This document shows positions 1-9,359 of a stretch of 64,000 bases of DNA, one piece after another (positions within the stretch are counted from its first letter, which is position 1; each line of letters begins with the position of its first letter). The notes beneath the pieces are model-generated. The model was not told the DNA's origin and made no database searches. It worked only from the letters and a program-made list of their open reading frames with translations. The stretch is from Marixanthomonas sp963974425 (GTDB lineage Bacteria > Bacteroidota > Bacteroidia > Flavobacteriales > Flavobacteriaceae). The stretch spans positions 1-64,000 of the forward strand of contig NZ_CAXBCK010000008.1 of assembly GCF_963974425.1 (NCBI RefSeq), in the 5' to 3' direction. The translations under genes were made by a program, and so were the position numbers.

Positions 1-255
1 CCAGGTTCGCAACAAGTGCCGATAAATTCAGCTGCGTAACCACCCCGTCCTCATCGGTGTAGTCGATGTTCGTGTCGTCCGCGTTCAGGGCAAGACTGGT
101 CAAGGTCTCCAGGTTGGTCACGTCCAAAATCGTGTCATCACCGTTCTCATCGGTGTACGTGAAAGTTCCGTCGGTGTTCTCAACCAAACTGGTCACCGTT
201 TCCAGGTTCGCAACAAGTGCCGATAAATTCAGCTGCGTAACCACCCCGTCCTCAT
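1..255 (-). repeat. 201-bp (67-aa) tandem coding repeat
   Basis: Bases 1-54 recur at 202-255 essentially without change, so the repeat period is 201 bp, an exact multiple of three. The array runs off the left edge. The protein unit contains YTDEDGVVTQLNLSALVANL. The repeat DNA is visibly richer in G and C than the rest of the gene. Confidence 0.85.
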
Positions 256-706
256 CTGTGTACACAATATGTGTGTTATCTGCGTTTAGAGTAAGACTGG
301 TTAAAGTTTCATTTGCAGGAATATCCAATAGATACTCTGTCCCTTCTTCATTAGTATAGGTATAAGTACCATCTCCATTATTTGTAATTGTTGTTATTGG
401 ATTGTTGCTTTGGTCATCACTTACAAGAACTTTATTCCATTTTTCGTTTAACCAATAATAATAACCAGGAGACAATACTTCCGACTCCGTTACATTAAAC
501 ACTAGAAGACTTTCCACATTACCATTCCTGATTGTGGTTTTATCCATAAGCCCCGTAAGAGCAACCTTTGGAATTAGAATTCCTTTGTCACTTGCAACAA
601 TTTCCAATTGGCTAGATGTATTGGGCATATCGGTCCCAATACCTACTTGTGCACTACTGGTGTATGCAAAAGCAGTCACTACTAAAGCAAAAAGAATTTT
701 TTTCAT
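1..706 (-). CDS. Repeat-containing surface protein, 3' end beyond window
   Basis: The frame is open from an ATG at 706 down to the window edge, giving the first 235 residues of a longer protein. It starts with a signal peptide (MKKILFALVVTAFAYTSSAQ) followed by VGIGTDMPN, a motif common at the N-terminus of flavobacterial surface and tail-fibre-like proteins. From about residue 125 it becomes repetitive, with short strands of the type TSLxLNADxTxIxYTDEDG alternating with VTQLNLSALVANLE. The repeat unit is 67 residues. The function is unknown; such proteins are usually secreted adhesin-like beta-strand repeat proteins. The leader MKKILF is preceded by an AT-rich stretch with no Shine-Dalgarno site. 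The C-terminus, and any sorting domain, lies outside the window. Confidence 0.85.
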   Translation of the reverse strand, partial: MKKILFALVVTAFAYTSSAQVGIGTDMPNTSSQLEIVASDKGILIPKVALTGLMDKTTIRNGNVESLLVFNVTESEVLSPGYYYWLNEKWNKVLVSDDQSNNPITTITNNGDGTYTYTNEEGTEYLLDIPANETLTSLTLNADNTHIVYTDEDGVVTQLNLSALVANLETVTSLVENTDGTFTYTDENGDDTILDVTNLETLTSLALNADDTNIDYTDEDGVVTQLNLSALVANL

Positions 707-951
707 TTTTTATTGTTTTTTAATTTGATTGCCTTGGCTTTTGATTCTATTACCTCAGCAGTATATTAGTTAAGTAAATATGGGCTCTCAAATCTCTCTT
801 TTTTCACATAGAAAAATCTTCAAATAGAATATGGTCTTGTAAACAAGGAGAGATAAAAGAAAAGATTAGTTTATATTTTTAAAAGGTGTACATAGTTAAT
901 CTGAATAAACAGTTTTTTTTATGGTGTTTAGCTAATTATAACCTAAGGTTT

Positions 952-3915
952 CTATTGGACCTTTTGATAAATCATAGGATTCGTAATTACAGCCGGAGAT
1001 GGAGGACAATTCTCACCCCCATCGGTAATGGTCCAATTATACGTAGCCATTAAATCTTGCCGGGCTGCCGCTCCTTCACAATAGGTGGTGCTTCCCACAC
1101 CGAAATCTACACCATTAGGAATGGCTGCTTCTCCAGCATCTAAGCTAACCCAACCTATTAAAATATTATCATAATTACTTTGTGATAGGTTGCTATTATT
1201 AAACATGCCACTAGCTGTATAAAAACTACTCACATTCCAATCACCAAGGTCTTGATCAAATACCAGCGCATTATAAAACATAAAACCCGCGTCTGTCAAA
1301 TTGCTTACATCCCAACTGGAAATATCACCGTTAAACGAAGTAGCTGAATAAAACATCGCACTCATATCGGTTACATTGCTTACATCCCAACTGGAAATAT
1401 CACCATTAAACGAAGTAGCTGAATAAAACATAGTAGTCATGTCTGTCACTTGACTTACATCCCAATCTGAAATATTTCCGTTAAACGTAGTAGCTTGTAA
1501 AAACATATTCCACATACTATTTACATTAACAACATTCCAGTTATTAAGATCCTGGTTAAACGCTGTAGCTGAAAAAAACATACCAGTCATGTCTGTCACT
1601 TGACTTACATCCCAAGCACCAATATCTTGATTAAACGAAGATGCTCTTGTAAACATGGAGGTCATAGCGGTTACACTACTCACATCCCAACTGGAAATAT
1701 CACCGTTAAACGAAGATGCATCTTTGAACATAGACCTCATATTGCTAACATTACTTACCTCCCAGCCACCGATATCTTGGTTAAAAGAAGATGCTTCTTG
1801 AAACATGTTATTCATATTGATTACACTGCTCACATCCCAACTAGAAATATCACCGTTAAACGAAGATGCACCATAGAACATTTTTCCCATATTGGTGACA
1901 TTGCTCACATCCCAACCTCCAATATCCTGATTAAAGGAAGATGCATTCCAGAACATACTTTCCATATTAAAAACATTGCTGAGATCCGGAACATCTATGG
2001 CGTTGCCTTGTAAATTACTACACCCTTCAAAAGCCTTTCGCATACTTGTCCATGCAATATCCCCCCATTGCTCTATGGATATTATTTTTTCCTTATCTCC
2101 TTCTCCCCAAAAAGCAATCTGAGGAAAAAAACCCCTGACAGAAACAGTATAGGTACCCGCAACGCTATAATCATGAGTAATGTCCCCCGTCACCCCGATA
2201 TCATCATAAGTCCCGTCACTATCCCAATCAATATCATAATTATATCCTGTGCCTATAGTTGGTATAGTAATGGAAGTTGAAGAAGATGTACCGGGATTAT
2301 CGGTTTTCCATGTAGTAATGAAAGGCGCACAGTCCACACCACCATCTGTAATGGTCCAATTATACGTAGCTATTAAATCTTGCCGGGCTGCCTTTCCAGC
2401 ACAATAGGTAGTGCTTCCGGCACTAAAATCTACTACATTACTAGGAATGGCTGTTTCTCCAGCATCTAAGCTAGCCCAACCCATTAAAAGGCTGTCATAA
2501 TTACTTTGAGAAAGACCACTGTTAAAAAGCATATAAGCAGCTGAAGATAAGTTGCTTACATTCCAATTACCAAGATCTTGATTAAATGCCAATGCTTTAT
2601 AAAACATAAGGTTCATATCTGTCACCTGACCAACATCCCAATTGGAAATATTCCCATTAAACGCGGTAGCATCTCTAAACATATTTTCCATTGCATTCAC
2701 ATTCGCGACATTCCAATTATTAAGATCTTGATTGAATACTGTAGCCTCATTAAACATATAACCCATATTTGTTACCTGAGTTACATCCCAAGCACCAATA
2801 TCTTGATTAAATGATTGAGCTAAACTAAACATGGCGGCCATATTGGTCACACTGCTTACATCCCAGGTTCCAATATCCTGATTAAATGATGGTGTCTGAT
2901 AGAACATCGAATGCATATTGGTTACACTGCTTACATTCCAAGTACCAATATCTTGGTTAAAAGAAGATGCATAACTAAACATCTGGCTCATATTGGTTAC
3001 ACTGCTTACATCCCAAGAACCAATATCCTGATCAAATAAGTGTGTCGCACTGAAATTACCCCCGAACATCCCTTCCATATTCGTCACATTGCTCACATTC
3101 CAACCCCCGATATCCTGATTAAAAGAAAATGCTCTATTAAACATAAAACTCATGTCTGTCACTTGACTTACATTCCACAGTCCAATAGCTTCGTTAAACG
3201 AAGATTCTCCAAAAAACATTGACGCCATTGAGGTTACACTACTCACATCCCAAGAACCAATATTCTGATTAAATGAGTAGGTGTACCTGAACATCGCTTC
3301 CATATTGATAACATTGCTTACATCCCAGCCACCGATATCTTGATTAAAGGAATTAGCCTCATTAAACATAAAACTCATGTCTGTTACTTGGCTTACATCC
3401 CAATTGGAAATATTCCCGTTAAAGGAAGTTGCTGAATCAAACATATGCGCCATATTCTGGACATTGGTTAGATCTGGTACATCCGTAGCGTTTAGTTGTA
3501 AATTATCACATCCATAAAAAGCATTTTCCATGCTGGTCCATGCAATATCCCCCCATTGATCTATCGATGTTATCTTACCCTTATCTCCCTCATCATTAAA
3601 ATAGATTCTAGGAAAGTCACCCCGAATGGAAACGGTATAGGTGCCTACAACGCCATAATCATGGGTTATGGACCCTGTTACCCCAAAGTCGTCATAAACC
3701 CCGTCACTATCCCAATCTACATCATAGTTATAACCTGTTCCAAAAGTGGGTATACTAATGGAAGTAGATGAAGATGTAGTCGAATTAACATTGTCGGTAT
3801 CCCAGGTAGTCATAAAAGCAGTGGGATCTGGTGGCAACTTAGATGCCGCCCAACTTTGTGTATGCGCCAACAATAAACTAAAAAAAATAAGAGTACTTAC
3901 ATAAGTCTGTTTCAT
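952..3915 (-). CDS. BspA-like DUF285 repeat surface protein
   Basis: A secreted protein of 987 residues. I place the start at 3915 because MKQTYVSTLIFFSLLLAHTQ is a clean signal peptide; an ATG 31 codons upstream would add a tail that does not look like a leader. The protein consists of two similar modules. Each has a PKD-like head (TTWxTDN, GTGYNYDxDWDSDG, THDYxVxGTYTVS), then an array of 25-residue DUF285 units (FNQDIGGWDVSNVTNMxxMF), then a tail with a conserved Cys (AARQDLxATYNWTITDGG). There are 12 units in the first module and 10 in the second. DUF285/BspA-like repeats are known from cell-surface adhesion proteins. No T9SS sorting domain is visible: the protein stops about 16 residues after the second tail, so the C-terminus may be truncated. 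Confidence 0.85.
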   Translation of the reverse strand: MKQTYVSTLIFFSLLLAHTQSWAASKLPPDPTAFMTTWDTDNVNSTTSSSTSISIPTFGTGYNYDVDWDSDGVYDDFGVTGSITHDYGVVGTYTVSIRGDFPRIYFNDEGDKGKITSIDQWGDIAWTSMENAFYGCDNLQLNATDVPDLTNVQNMAHMFDSATSFNGNISNWDVSQVTDMSFMFNEANSFNQDIGGWDVSNVINMEAMFRYTYSFNQNIGSWDVSSVTSMASMFFGESSFNEAIGLWNVSQVTDMSFMFNRAFSFNQDIGGWNVSNVTNMEGMFGGNFSATHLFDQDIGSWDVSSVTNMSQMFSYASSFNQDIGTWNVSSVTNMHSMFYQTPSFNQDIGTWDVSSVTNMAAMFSLAQSFNQDIGAWDVTQVTNMGYMFNEATVFNQDLNNWNVANVNAMENMFRDATAFNGNISNWDVGQVTDMNLMFYKALAFNQDLGNWNVSNLSSAAYMLFNSGLSQSNYDSLLMGWASLDAGETAIPSNVVDFSAGSTTYCAGKAARQDLIATYNWTITDGGVDCAPFITTWKTDNPGTSSSTSITIPTIGTGYNYDIDWDSDGTYDDIGVTGDITHDYSVAGTYTVSVRGFFPQIAFWGEGDKEKIISIEQWGDIAWTSMRKAFEGCSNLQGNAIDVPDLSNVFNMESMFWNASSFNQDIGGWDVSNVTNMGKMFYGASSFNGDISSWDVSSVINMNNMFQEASSFNQDIGGWEVSNVSNMRSMFKDASSFNGDISSWDVSSVTAMTSMFTRASSFNQDIGAWDVSQVTDMTGMFFSATAFNQDLNNWNVVNVNSMWNMFLQATTFNGNISDWDVSQVTDMTTMFYSATSFNGDISSWDVSNVTDMSAMFYSATSFNGDISSWDVSNLTDAGFMFYNALVFDQDLGDWNVSSFYTASGMFNNSNLSQSNYDNILIGWVSLDAGEAAIPNGVDFGVGSTTYCEGAAARQDLMATYNWTITDGGENCPPSPAVITNPMIYQKVQ
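1186..1935 (-). repeat. DUF285 array 2: ten 25-aa units
   Basis: Ten consecutive 25-residue units without insertions (750 bp). Several units are near-copies of each other, for example the FNGDISSWDVSNVTDM and FNGDISSWDVSSV types, which suggests recent duplication within the array. Confidence 0.85.
2512..3423 (-). repeat. DUF285 array 1: twelve 25-aa units
   Basis: There are twelve consecutive units with consensus FNxxIxxWDVSxVTxMxxMF. The span is exactly twelve times 25 residues plus a four-residue insertion (ATHL) after the fifth unit. Confidence 0.85.
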
Positions 3916-4185
3916 ATTAGGTAATTTGTAACATTTGCGAAAAAATGTTTCTAACTCCATGTTGGGGAATAATAGGAACTCCATTCGTACTTTTAACATC
4001 AACCTCATTTTTTGATTATTTTAACAAGTATTAACTTTTAATTAAGGCAAATTAACGTTAAAATGAAGTTTTTTCGGGTTAAAATACAAGGGTGTTGGTG
4101 TCCAAATTTAATTTGGACACGCATATAACTATCTGTTATACAAGATTTAAAGTAAATAAAGGTGTTTTAGGGGAGGGGTTGTGGC

Positions 4186-5340
4186 TTATTTGATGTCCAA
4201 CGCATATTGACTGGGGCTTAGCTCCGTTTCATTTTTAAAAGTTTTACTAAAAGAAGTTCTCGTGGCAAATCCGCACTCTCCGGCCAAGGCTTCAATAGTA
4301 TTATTTTTCAGATAACCTTCTTCAATCAATTTTTTAGCATCCTCCATCCGCAAGTTATTTTTATAGGAAGAAAAACTCATCCCATAATAGCTTTTAAGGA
4401 AATAAGAGATGTGATGGGCGGGCATCTCCATTTCCTGAGCGCATTTGGTAAGGTTAAAATCTTGCTCTAAATATAACTTCTTCTGGTTGAGCAACTCAAG
4501 CTTTGTGGTGATCTCTTCTTCTTGTAAACCAAATTTTAATTCCGATACTTCATTATCGCGCTCTTTTTGAGAAAGAGATGCAACTTTTATTACCCGAGGA
4601 TATCCTTGTAAGATACTTGGAAAATAAACAGGAAGAACCCCAATGGATAAAAATGTTAAATACAACGTTAAGCTCACTAATTCCCCGTGCTGAAAATTAT
4701 TGAATATACTAATAACCCCCATCTTTTCAAGGACATATAAAATAGCCGAAATTGCAAAAATAAAAAGAACGCCCCAAAACAATCTAAGCCATTTATTAAG
4801 TATTCCCTTTAATCGATCCTCTTTCCCAAGCTTAAGAAAATTCAACAACTGAGGCAGTATTATTAAGAGCACTCCCAAATGCCATACATGCCGAATAAAC
4901 ACGTGTTGATCTAAATGAAGCAATAAATAGTTTACCTCTAGCCTATCTTCTGGGTTTACTATGGCATCATTTAAAATGGGGGTATATACTGTATCTGGGT
5001 AAAGATAAATATAACCTACATCAATGAAGGACAAAAGCAAAGGCACAAATAAAAGTATTTGTCGCTTTTTCCATTGGATTTTATCCTTAAAGATAGCTTG
5101 AAAATAATAATAGATAGGAATACAAATTGCATTATAAGGGATAAGGGGCCATATAAAAAACCACCTCGTTTTATCCAGATTTCCTCCATCTACAATATAG
5201 GTTTGCAAGGCATATATAGATAGTATAAAATAAAAACTTCCTAAAAAAAATGTCGCATTTGTATTGGTTGTTTTTTTTAAAAACAATAAAGTAGATAAAA
5301 CGAAACCAAAAATGGATGCTATTAATAAAATATTGATCAA
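4186..5340 (-). CDS. Membrane-anchored AraC-family transcriptional regulator
   Basis: A protein of 384 residues. The first 250 or so residues hold about seven hydrophobic segments, starting directly at the N-terminus (INILLIASIFGFVLSTLLFL), so the protein sits in the inner membrane. The last 95 residues are an AraC-type double helix-turn-helix (LTKCAQEMEMPAHHISYFLK, then ECGFATRTSFSKTFKNETEL and SPSQYA). This architecture is common in Flavobacteriia, but the signals sensed are mostly unknown. It points away from the hybrid sensor gene at 5985 across a long shared upstream region. The DUF285 protein gene lies 270 bp downstream on the same strand and is a possible target. The family is certain; the target is inference. 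Confidence 0.9.
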   Translation of the reverse strand: MINILLIASIFGFVLSTLLFLKKTTNTNATFFLGSFYFILSIYALQTYIVDGGNLDKTRWFFIWPLIPYNAICIPIYYYFQAIFKDKIQWKKRQILLFVPLLLSFIDVGYIYLYPDTVYTPILNDAIVNPEDRLEVNYLLLHLDQHVFIRHVWHLGVLLIILPQLLNFLKLGKEDRLKGILNKWLRLFWGVLFIFAISAILYVLEKMGVISIFNNFQHGELVSLTLYLTFLSIGVLPVYFPSILQGYPRVIKVASLSQKERDNEVSELKFGLQEEEITTKLELLNQKKLYLEQDFNLTKCAQEMEMPAHHISYFLKSYYGMSFSSYKNNLRMEDAKKLIEEGYLKNNTIEALAGECGFATRTSFSKTFKNETELSPSQYALDIK

Positions 5341-5984
5341 AACGCTTCTTCTATAAGTGATAATATATAAAGAAAGTTATTCTGTTTTGCAAGAAGGTAA
5401 AGTTTTGGCTTCATATATGGGAGAATTTTTTAAATATTATATGAATCACAAAGAAAAGAAATGTTAAAATTTCCTGCAAGCTGAGTATTTAATAATTTAA
5501 ACAACATAATATTATTTGATAGGAAATGATTTTAGAGAACGGAAATTATTGATAGTAATTTTACAACTTAGAAGTTTTAGCTAAACATGGTTGATTTTTG
5601 AAATACCATATTTAGTTTCCTATTTATTAGTTAACTTTCTATCCGGGGAAAACCCTCCATAATTGTTAACTATGACCAAACTGACGAAGGCGAGTTATAC
5701 ACTTCTCAAAACTTTAAGGCTTATAATTAATTTGTTAAAAGCCACTGTCAGTTATTTCCGGATCAGTATAAAAAAAAGAAACTAAACTTGGTGTGAAAAT
5801 GATAAAAAAACACTAAAAATAACAAAGTAAAAAGTGACTTCCATGATGTGGTTTCGAAGTTGATGTTAACAGTTAAAGGTGAAAAATTATTAATATTGGC
5901 TACTCATTTGAAGCAAGATATCCTCCTTTTTTAAACTACTTAAAAATTAGTAAATTGTATTTTTTAGTAGAAAATAGCCCCCAA
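5341..5984. other. 644-bp divergent intergenic region
   Basis: This very AT-rich stretch separates the divergent regulator genes at 4186-5340 and 5985-9104 and must hold both promoters. I found no convincing gene or RNA. On the plus strand a short open stretch (about 5635-5730) reads IIVNYDQTDEGELY with no start codon and looks like a possible protein-gene remnant. Confidence 0.5.
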
Positions 5985-8900
5985 ATGAAAATTGTATATA
6001 AACGTCAACACATAGTTTCTCTTTTAATTTTTTTGTTTTCCATCTGCTTAGTAAATCCTACCAAAGCCCAATCACAATCCAAAAAGGATTCGTTGTTCTT
6101 TGCTTGGGAAAATGAATCTTTGAGCGATTCACTCCGTTTGCAAGCTATTAAAACCTATATTAAAGAAGATGTTTTATACTCCAATCCTGACAGAGCCTTC
6201 CAGCTATGTAAACTCCAGATAAAATTTGCCGAAAAAACTGGTAATGCAACTTCAGTGAGCAACGCCATCAACACCCAGGGAATCTGTAAGTATTTAAAAG
6301 GAGATATCCCTACCGCCATTACTTATTTAAATAAAAGTTTAAAAATGGATCGGAAACTTGAACATTTTGAGGGTATTGCAAATTCCTTAAACAGCTTGGG
6401 TGTTATGACCTACATCCAAGGGGATTTAGAACAGGCGTTTGACTATAATACCGAAAGCTTGAAATACATGAAAAAAATAGGAGACCCCAAAGGTATTGCT
6501 AAGAGCTTAAATAACCGAGCTATTCTCTACAAATACTTAGGAGATTTTAAAAAGTATATTGAAACCTTAGAGCAAACTAGGGAGATTTATGAAGAAATAA
6601 TCCCCGGTCAAAGAAGTTTGGCCATACTTTACAACAATATTGGCAAAGCTTATAGTGACCTAGGGAATTATTCCAAAGCTTTAAATTTTATTTTAAAAAG
6701 TATGGTAATCCACGAAAATTTAGGCAACAAAAAAGGAATGGCTGTTACTTATAATAACATGGGTTACCTTCATGAGATCCAAGGAAATTTTGAAAAAGCT
6801 GCAAAATACATGAACAAAAGCCTAAAACTATCGAAAGAAATGGGCGATCAACGAGGGATTTCTTTAGCCCACAAAACCTTAGGCCTTAATGCGCTCTCCA
6901 TAGACAATAATGCCAGCGCACTTGACCACTTTAGCCAAAGTTTAAAAATTGGAAAAAAAATTGGTGACAAAGCTATTGTCTCGCCTGTTTTAAGATATAT
7001 CGGGAAAGTTCATTTATCGAATAAAAATTATCAAGAAGCAATAAACTTCCTCACGAAATCTTTGGACGAAGCTACCACCAAACAACTAAAAAATGAAATT
7101 GCTTCAACTCAAGTTGTTTTGGCGGAGGTTTATTTTGAATTAGGACAGTTCACCGAAGCTCTTGAACACGGCGAAAAAGCATTTGACCTAACTAACGAAA
7201 TAATCTCTGTGGAGACCACGCGCGATGTGTCAAACATACTCTATGAAATTTATAAGTCACAGCATCGCTATCGTGAGGCTTTACAAATGAATGAAACTTA
7301 CTATAAAACACGCGACAGTATAAACAACCAAGAAAATAAGCAACTGCTTATGCAAAGGGAATTTGAATATGAATATGAAAAAAAAGAAGCCTTAGCCAAC
7401 CAAGAGCGGGCAGCACAAGAAAAAATTGTACGGGAACAACGGAGGCGTAAAAATTTTAAAGTAAACACATACATTGGAGCCACGGCTTTGATAATACTTT
7501 TCATTGTAGTGTTCTACGCCAACAAAAAAATCAGTAAGCAACGTAGTGAGGCAAGAAAAGTAAAGGAATTGGAAAAGCTGAAAACCCAATTTTATACCAA
7601 CATTACTCACGAATTTAGAACCCCACTTACGCTTATTGTTAACCCTTTAGAGAAACTACTTCACAAAAAAAACTATACCGATCGTGAGAAAAAACAAATA
7701 CAGACTGTCCAAAATCAAGCCGGTCACATGATGCAGTTGGTCAATCAAATGTTAGATCTCAGCAAAATGGACAATGATATGCTCCGTCTAGAAAAATCAT
7801 GGGGAAATCCTTCTCTGTTGGTAAAGAAAATAGTGGATGCTTTTACCGCTTTATCCGATGAAAAAGAAGTTACCCTTCAACAAAGACTTCATTCAGAAAC
7901 TGATTTTGCTTATTTTGATCCGCGCCTATTAGAAACAATTGTGTATAACCTTATCAGCAATGCACTAAAATTTACACCAAAAAAAGGAACTATTACCGTT
8001 GCCCTTGAGCTCAAAACGGAACAAAGCGAGGAAATGGTGCTTTCGGTAAGCGATACAGGTTCGGGTATGACCAAACAACAACAACAACAAATATTTAAAC
8101 GGTTTTATAGTGACAATCAAAATAAAGCTTCTGTAGGAACCGGTATTGGGCTGTCTTTGGTAAAAGAATTTGTGGATATAAGTGGCGGCATCATTAGCGT
8201 AAAAAGTGAACCCGCAGCCGGTAGCACTTTTACGATCGTATTGCCCGTAGAAGTCAGTTCAAAAGAAGCATTAGAGGCAATATCCTTAGAGACTAAAGCC
8301 GATACAAAAAAAATAAGCGTAAATACGTCCCCAAAAACACCTTCTAAAAAGCAAGACCAACCATTGGTTCTCATTGTAGATGACCATCCTGAAATTAGAA
8401 GAATTATTTTAAAATCCTTGGACAAAACGTATAAGGTCATACAAGCTTCTGATGGGGTTGAAGGTTTACAAGCCGCTGCTGATCAAATTCCGGATATTAT
8501 CATCAGTGATGTGATGATGCCTCGTATGGACGGGATAGAATTTATCCATAAACTTAAAAACAACCCGGCAACCAACCATATCCCAATCATTTTGCTCAGT
8601 TCAAAATCGGAGCGTATAGATAGGGAAATCGGTTTTAAGTCTGGAGCGGTAAGCTATCTTACAAAGCCTTTTTACGAAACCGAGTTGATTGCACTCCTCA
8701 ACAGTATTTTGCAATTACGCGAAAAATCTTGGGAAGCATATAAAAAGAAAAATCAAATACCTCAACACACCCTTGCAGACGAAAAAGATGAGGTGGTGGA
8801 AAAATTGATACAATACATAAAAGCAAATATTAGCAATAGCAAATTGGATGTTGACGACCTATGCCAACACGTTGGAATGAGCCGTACTGGTCTCTATCGA

Positions 8901-9104
8901 AAATTAAAAGCCGTAACCAACTATTCAGCAACCGTTTTTGTGCGCAAAGTACGGTTGGATGTTGCCGCTGAACTTTTAAAACAGCCGGGTGCAAGAATTT
9001 CAGAGGTGGCTTTTAACTGTGGTTTTAATACACACAGCCATTTTTCTCAGTGCTTTGCCAAAGAGTTTGGTATGAGTCCCAAAGCCTATATGGCTTCGTT
9101 ATAG
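5985..9104 (+). CDS. Hybrid two-component sensor/regulator (TPR-HK-REC-AraC)
   Basis: One polypeptide of 1039 residues carries a whole two-component pathway. I chose the ATG at 5985 because it opens a signal sequence (HIVSLLIFLFSICLVNPTKA); a TTG 30 bp upstream gives an unlikely leader. In order: periplasmic TPR repeats (about 50-420), coiled coil, one membrane helix (about 494-514), histidine kinase with His542 in THEFRTPLTLIV, ATPase boxes (DTGSGM, GTGIGLSLVKEF), receiver with Asp842 in DVMMPRMDG, and a C-terminal AraC-type DNA-binding domain (GMSRTGLYRKLK, GFNTHSHFSQCFAKEFGMSP). It differs from the classic polysaccharide HTCS in having TPRs instead of a propeller sensor. The likely targets are nearby surface-protein genes (inference). 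Confidence 0.93.
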   Translation: MKIVYKRQHIVSLLIFLFSICLVNPTKAQSQSKKDSLFFAWENESLSDSLRLQAIKTYIKEDVLYSNPDRAFQLCKLQIKFAEKTGNATSVSNAINTQGICKYLKGDIPTAITYLNKSLKMDRKLEHFEGIANSLNSLGVMTYIQGDLEQAFDYNTESLKYMKKIGDPKGIAKSLNNRAILYKYLGDFKKYIETLEQTREIYEEIIPGQRSLAILYNNIGKAYSDLGNYSKALNFILKSMVIHENLGNKKGMAVTYNNMGYLHEIQGNFEKAAKYMNKSLKLSKEMGDQRGISLAHKTLGLNALSIDNNASALDHFSQSLKIGKKIGDKAIVSPVLRYIGKVHLSNKNYQEAINFLTKSLDEATTKQLKNEIASTQVVLAEVYFELGQFTEALEHGEKAFDLTNEIISVETTRDVSNILYEIYKSQHRYREALQMNETYYKTRDSINNQENKQLLMQREFEYEYEKKEALANQERAAQEKIVREQRRRKNFKVNTYIGATALIILFIVVFYANKKISKQRSEARKVKELEKLKTQFYTNITHEFRTPLTLIVNPLEKLLHKKNYTDREKKQIQTVQNQAGHMMQLVNQMLDLSKMDNDMLRLEKSWGNPSLLVKKIVDAFTALSDEKEVTLQQRLHSETDFAYFDPRLLETIVYNLISNALKFTPKKGTITVALELKTEQSEEMVLSVSDTGSGMTKQQQQQIFKRFYSDNQNKASVGTGIGLSLVKEFVDISGGIISVKSEPAAGSTFTIVLPVEVSSKEALEAISLETKADTKKISVNTSPKTPSKKQDQPLVLIVDDHPEIRRIILKSLDKTYKVIQASDGVEGLQAAADQIPDIIISDVMMPRMDGIEFIHKLKNNPATNHIPIILLSSKSERIDREIGFKSGAVSYLTKPFYETELIALLNSILQLREKSWEAYKKKNQIPQHTLADEKDEVVEKLIQYIKANISNSKLDVDDLCQHVGMSRTGLYRKLKAVTNYSATVFVRKVRLDVAAELLKQPGARISEVAFNCGFNTHSHFSQCFAKEFGMSPKAYMASL

Positions 9105-9243
9105 CAAAAGGCTCTATGTTGTTTTTGGGTAGAAGAAATTTAAAGTTTGGAGTTTAAAATACGTTTTTAAGCTAGTGGATACTTTTCTTGTACTTCATTT
9201 TATTTTTTTAGTTGTGTTTCATTTTATATATACCTTTTTTAAA

Positions 9244-9271
9244 AAAGGAGGTGTTGTTATGAACACCCCCT
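9244..9271 (-). terminator. Rho-independent terminator of the TlpA-like gene
   Basis: The plus strand reads aggaggtgtt, a short loop, then aacacccccct-like sequence, an inverted repeat with one mismatch. On the minus strand the hairpin is followed by a run of T. It lies downstream of the gene ending at 9360. Confidence 0.55.
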
Positions 9272-9359
9272 AATATTAACTAAATTAACTGTATGAAAAA
9301 AATAAAAAAATCTTAATATGTCTTTGTAATGTTTTTCCTAGTTATATTATCATGCAAGT

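Noticed and set aside
1600..3771. Several open frames on the plus strand with repeats such as HIPTRNITVKRRC.
   Set aside because: They are antisense reflections of the DUF285 repeats on the minus strand.
9284..9320. Tiny frame MKKIKKS before the TlpA-like gene end, like a peptide leader.
   Set aside because: It has only seven codons followed by a stop and no modifying or export genes nearby; probably chance in A-rich DNA.
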